15,611 bases of DNA, from assembly GCA_946628455.1 (NCBI GenBank), contig CAMOWP010000029.1, forward strand, positions 1-15,611, written 5' to 3'. The position numbers and the translations under genes were made by a program. Each line of letters begins with the position of its first letter. Within the stretch, counting starts at the first letter, position 1. This stretch comes from an uncultured Clostridia bacterium (GTDB lineage Bacteria; Bacillota; Clostridia; Oscillospirales; Acutalibacteraceae). The notes under the pieces are model-generated. The model saw only the letters and a list, made by a program, of their open reading frames with translations. It was not told the origin of the DNA and did not search any database. Of this stretch, positions 14,313 through 15,611 are shown piece after piece.

Positions 14313-14412
14313 TATTGAGTCTCGCATATTAAAGCTTGCCGGTCAGTTTCCTGACGTGATGACGACGTGCTGCGAAAAGCAATAATCCTAATCGCTTGCT
14401 ACTCCCTCAATA
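14313..14412 (-). ncRNA. yybP-ykoY (Mn2+) riboswitch aptamer
   Basis: Read on the minus strand, a 7-bp P1 stem (TATTGAG at 14406-14412 with CTCAATA at 14313-14319) closes a 100-nt domain. After P1 comes GGAGTAGC. Further on are GTCGTCA, a short CACGTCAG arm with a GAAA loop and its CTGACCGGC partner (GTCAG-GAAA-CTGAC is a perfect hairpin at 14342-14355), and finally GCGAGAC just before P1 closes. These match, in order and spacing, the conserved segments I remember for yybP-ykoY RNAs (GGGGAGUAGC; GUCGUCA..CGU.AGGAAACU.ACCGGC; GCAAGACC). The class senses Mn2+ and usually switches Mn export genes on. The main deviation is GCGAGAC for GCAAGAC. A proper promoter lies upstream and a terminator/antiterminator pair downstream. 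The direction of switching is not proven from sequence. Confidence 0.87.
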
Positions 14413-14417
14413 AAAAT

Positions 14418-14447
14418 ATTTTACTATAATAAAGCGATATTTGTCAA
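14418..14447 (-). promoter_or_regulatory. Promoter of the riboswitch-controlled operon
   Basis: On the minus strand TTGACA (14442-14447, perfect) and TAAAAT (14418-14423) are 18 bp apart. Transcription would start near 14411, at the first bases of the aptamer P1 stem, so the leader holds the aptamer and almost nothing before it. Confidence 0.78.
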
Positions 14448-14460
14448 GATAAATTTAATA

Positions 14461-15105
14461 TCAGTATCCAAGCTCCTCGTTAACGATTATGACCTTGATT
14501 CGCCCATTATGCCTCTGCTTTGCTGAGACAACATAGTTACAGCAGATTCTCGTATCAGCCGCACAGCCGTCGCACATAAACGGGTTCTCCCTGGTAAGAG
14601 ATACGCATTTGCCGAGCTTTGCGCAGGGGGACGGAATTCCGAGCCTTACGCAGTTAGGAGGCGCCGCCTTTTCTTTAACTCTTGTAATTGCGGCGTTTAT
14701 ATCGGGAACTATTTTGTTTTTGCCAACTATCATTATTACCTGCTTCGGGCCGTAAACAATGCAGGCAACGCGGTTTGAATTACCGTCAACGTTGTAAAGC
14801 TCGCCGCGCTCGGTTACAGCGTTTGAAGATGTGAAATATGTATCGCAGCCAAACGCCTTTATATATGCTTTGCGGACTGCCTCGCCCTCGTACTTTGAGC
14901 GGTCAATATAATCATAATTTCCGCTGTTTAAAAGCTCGGGAATACCGCACGCCTTAATCGTTTCAGAGCCGCCGTGGGAAACGCTTTCGCCCTCTTTAAC
15001 AAGAGCCTTTACTATCGGGAGGACCTCCTCCTTTGTTTCAACGTAAAACGGCTTCATTCCGTTTTTTTCAAGGTTCTTCATTGTGTTTTCTATGTATTTT
15101 TCCAT
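14461..15105 (-). CDS. LUD-domain (LutC/DUF162-like) protein
   Basis: This encodes 214 residues. The N-terminal two thirds match the LUD domain (PF02589) of lactate-utilisation proteins: a helix then FYVETKEEVLPIVKALV, the GESVSHGGSET loop, DTYFTSSNAVTERGEL near 88-102 and the PKQVIMIVGKNKIVPD strand-turn. The last part (152-189) is Cys-rich (C152, C161, C167, C178, C181, C188, C189, around PCAKLGKC and FMCDGCAADTRICC). This is usual in this stand-alone LUD branch of Clostridia and might bind a metal or Fe-S cluster. It is not encoded with LutA or LutB here, so a role in lactate oxidation is uncertain. The start has GGAGG 6 bases upstream, in the gap next to the comM stop, only 2 bp away. No own terminator is seen downstream. 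Confidence 0.88.
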   Translation of the reverse strand: MEKYIENTMKNLEKNGMKPFYVETKEEVLPIVKALVKEGESVSHGGSETIKACGIPELLNSGNYDYIDRSKYEGEAVRKAYIKAFGCDTYFTSSNAVTERGELYNVDGNSNRVACIVYGPKQVIMIVGKNKIVPDINAAITRVKEKAAPPNCVRLGIPSPCAKLGKCVSLTRENPFMCDGCAADTRICCNYVVSAKQRHNGRIKVIIVNEELGY

Positions 15106-15107
15106 TT

Positions 15108-15611
15108 CTACCTCCAGTATTTTCTGTCAAGGCTTCTGTACTGAATAGCCTCGGCTATATGCTGAATTTCAATTTTTTCGCTTTCATCAAGGTCTGCAAT
15201 AGTTCTTGCAACCCTTAAAATTTTATCGTACGCTCTCGCGGAGAGCCCCATTGAATCAAAGCTTGCCTTGAGCATTGAATCCGCCTCCTCACTTAAGATA
15301 CAATACTGCCTTGTTGCGCGCGGAGTCATATTTGCATTGCAGGTTATATTTGTTCCCTCAAAGCGTTTTTTCTGGATATCGCGGGCGCGGTTTACGCGCT
15401 TGCGGATTTCTGCGCTCGCCTCCTCCTTCTGCTTGCCCGAAAGCTTTTCGTAATCAACGTTCTGCATTTCGATATGAATATCAATTCTGTCAAGCAGAGG
15501 ACCCGAGGTTTTATCGCGGTAACGCTTTTTTGCCGCCTCGGAGCAGGAGCACTCCCTTGTCGGGTGGCCGAGATAGCCGCACGGGCACGGATTCATTGCA
15601 GCAACAACCAT
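15108..15611 (-). CDS. comM: ComM/YifB AAA+ ATPase, C-terminal part (runs off the window)
   Basis: The frame is open at the right edge and gives the last 167 residues of a protein that is normally about 500 long. Diagnostic parts are VVAAMNPCPCGYLGHP with the later CSC, which form the Zn-finger-like insertion, then SGPLLDRIDIHIEM (arginine-finger region), then SARAYDKILRVARTIADLD (sensor-2 helix) and the family ending YRSLDRKYW. The ATG at the edge is almost surely internal, as family members have a hydrophobic strand before it and the Walker motifs further upstream. ComM is a hexameric helicase-like ATPase of the Mg-chelatase group that aids branch migration during natural transformation in some bacteria; its job in Clostridia is less clear. 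It is followed by the LUD gene after 2 bp. Confidence 0.95.
   Translation of the reverse strand: MVVAAMNPCPCGYLGHPTRECSCSEAAKKRYRDKTSGPLLDRIDIHIEMQNVDYEKLSGKQKEEASAEIRKRVNRARDIQKKRFEGTNITCNANMTPRATRQYCILSEEADSMLKASFDSMGLSARAYDKILRVARTIADLDESEKIEIQHIAEAIQYRSLDRKYWR

Overview
The window looks like chromosomal DNA of a Clostridia-type Bacillota, most likely an Oscillospirales/Ruminococcus-like gut anaerobe. The reasons are moderate G+C, strong GGAGG-type ribosome binding sites, sigma-70-type promoters with 17-18 bp spacers, many lipoprotein and signal peptides, and a TelA/XpaC/DUF1836 gene set and an ApbE/NusG-II/Gx-transporter set that are both usual in Clostridia. The genus is an inference. 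No IS element, phage gene, CRISPR array, tRNA or rRNA was seen.

Layout. (1) 1-430, minus: the N-terminal part of a secreted surface protein, behind its own promoter and a terminator-like leader hairpin. (2) 591-4843, minus: a four-gene envelope/stress operon (DUF1836 regulator, XpaC-like membrane protein, solute-binding/VWA fusion protein, TelA) read from a perfect consensus promoter and ended by a hairpin terminator. A short palindromic repeat lies just before telA. (3) 4947-8909, minus: three membrane proteins (a single-pass protein with a duplicated external DxDxDG domain, an approximately 10-TM protein and an approximately 7-TM protein) with one promoter and one terminator. (4) 9157-12136, plus: a tightly packed operon of a DUF3048 lipoprotein, the lipoprotein ApbE (FAD:protein FMN transferase), a NusG-domain-II membrane protein and a Gx-family transporter. 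This set resembles the accessory part of extracellular flavin-based electron transfer loci. A perfect bidirectional hairpin separates it from the next block. (5) 12163-14234, minus: a six-TM protein with a HAAS-like cytosolic head, overlapping a condensation-domain-like acyltransferase gene. (6) 14461-15611, minus: a LUD-domain protein behind the C-terminal part of ComM/YifB.

The most striking element is the leader of block 5 (about 14235-14412). On the minus strand it matches the yybP-ykoY (Mn2+) riboswitch core by sequence: GGGAGTAGC, then GTCGTCA..CGTCAGGAAACTGACCGGC split around a GAAA tetraloop, then GCGAGAC, closed by a 7-bp P1 stem. It is followed by a canonical terminator ending a few bases before the ribosome binding site and by a visible competing antiterminator pairing. 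A Mn2+ switch in front of a HAAS-like six-TM protein plus an acyltransferase does not fit the usual targets (MntP, TerC/YkoY, P-type ATPase, UPF0016). It therefore points to a possibly undescribed branch of the Mn2+ response.

All functional calls come from reading the sequence. Family names are from memory of conserved motifs and no database search was run.
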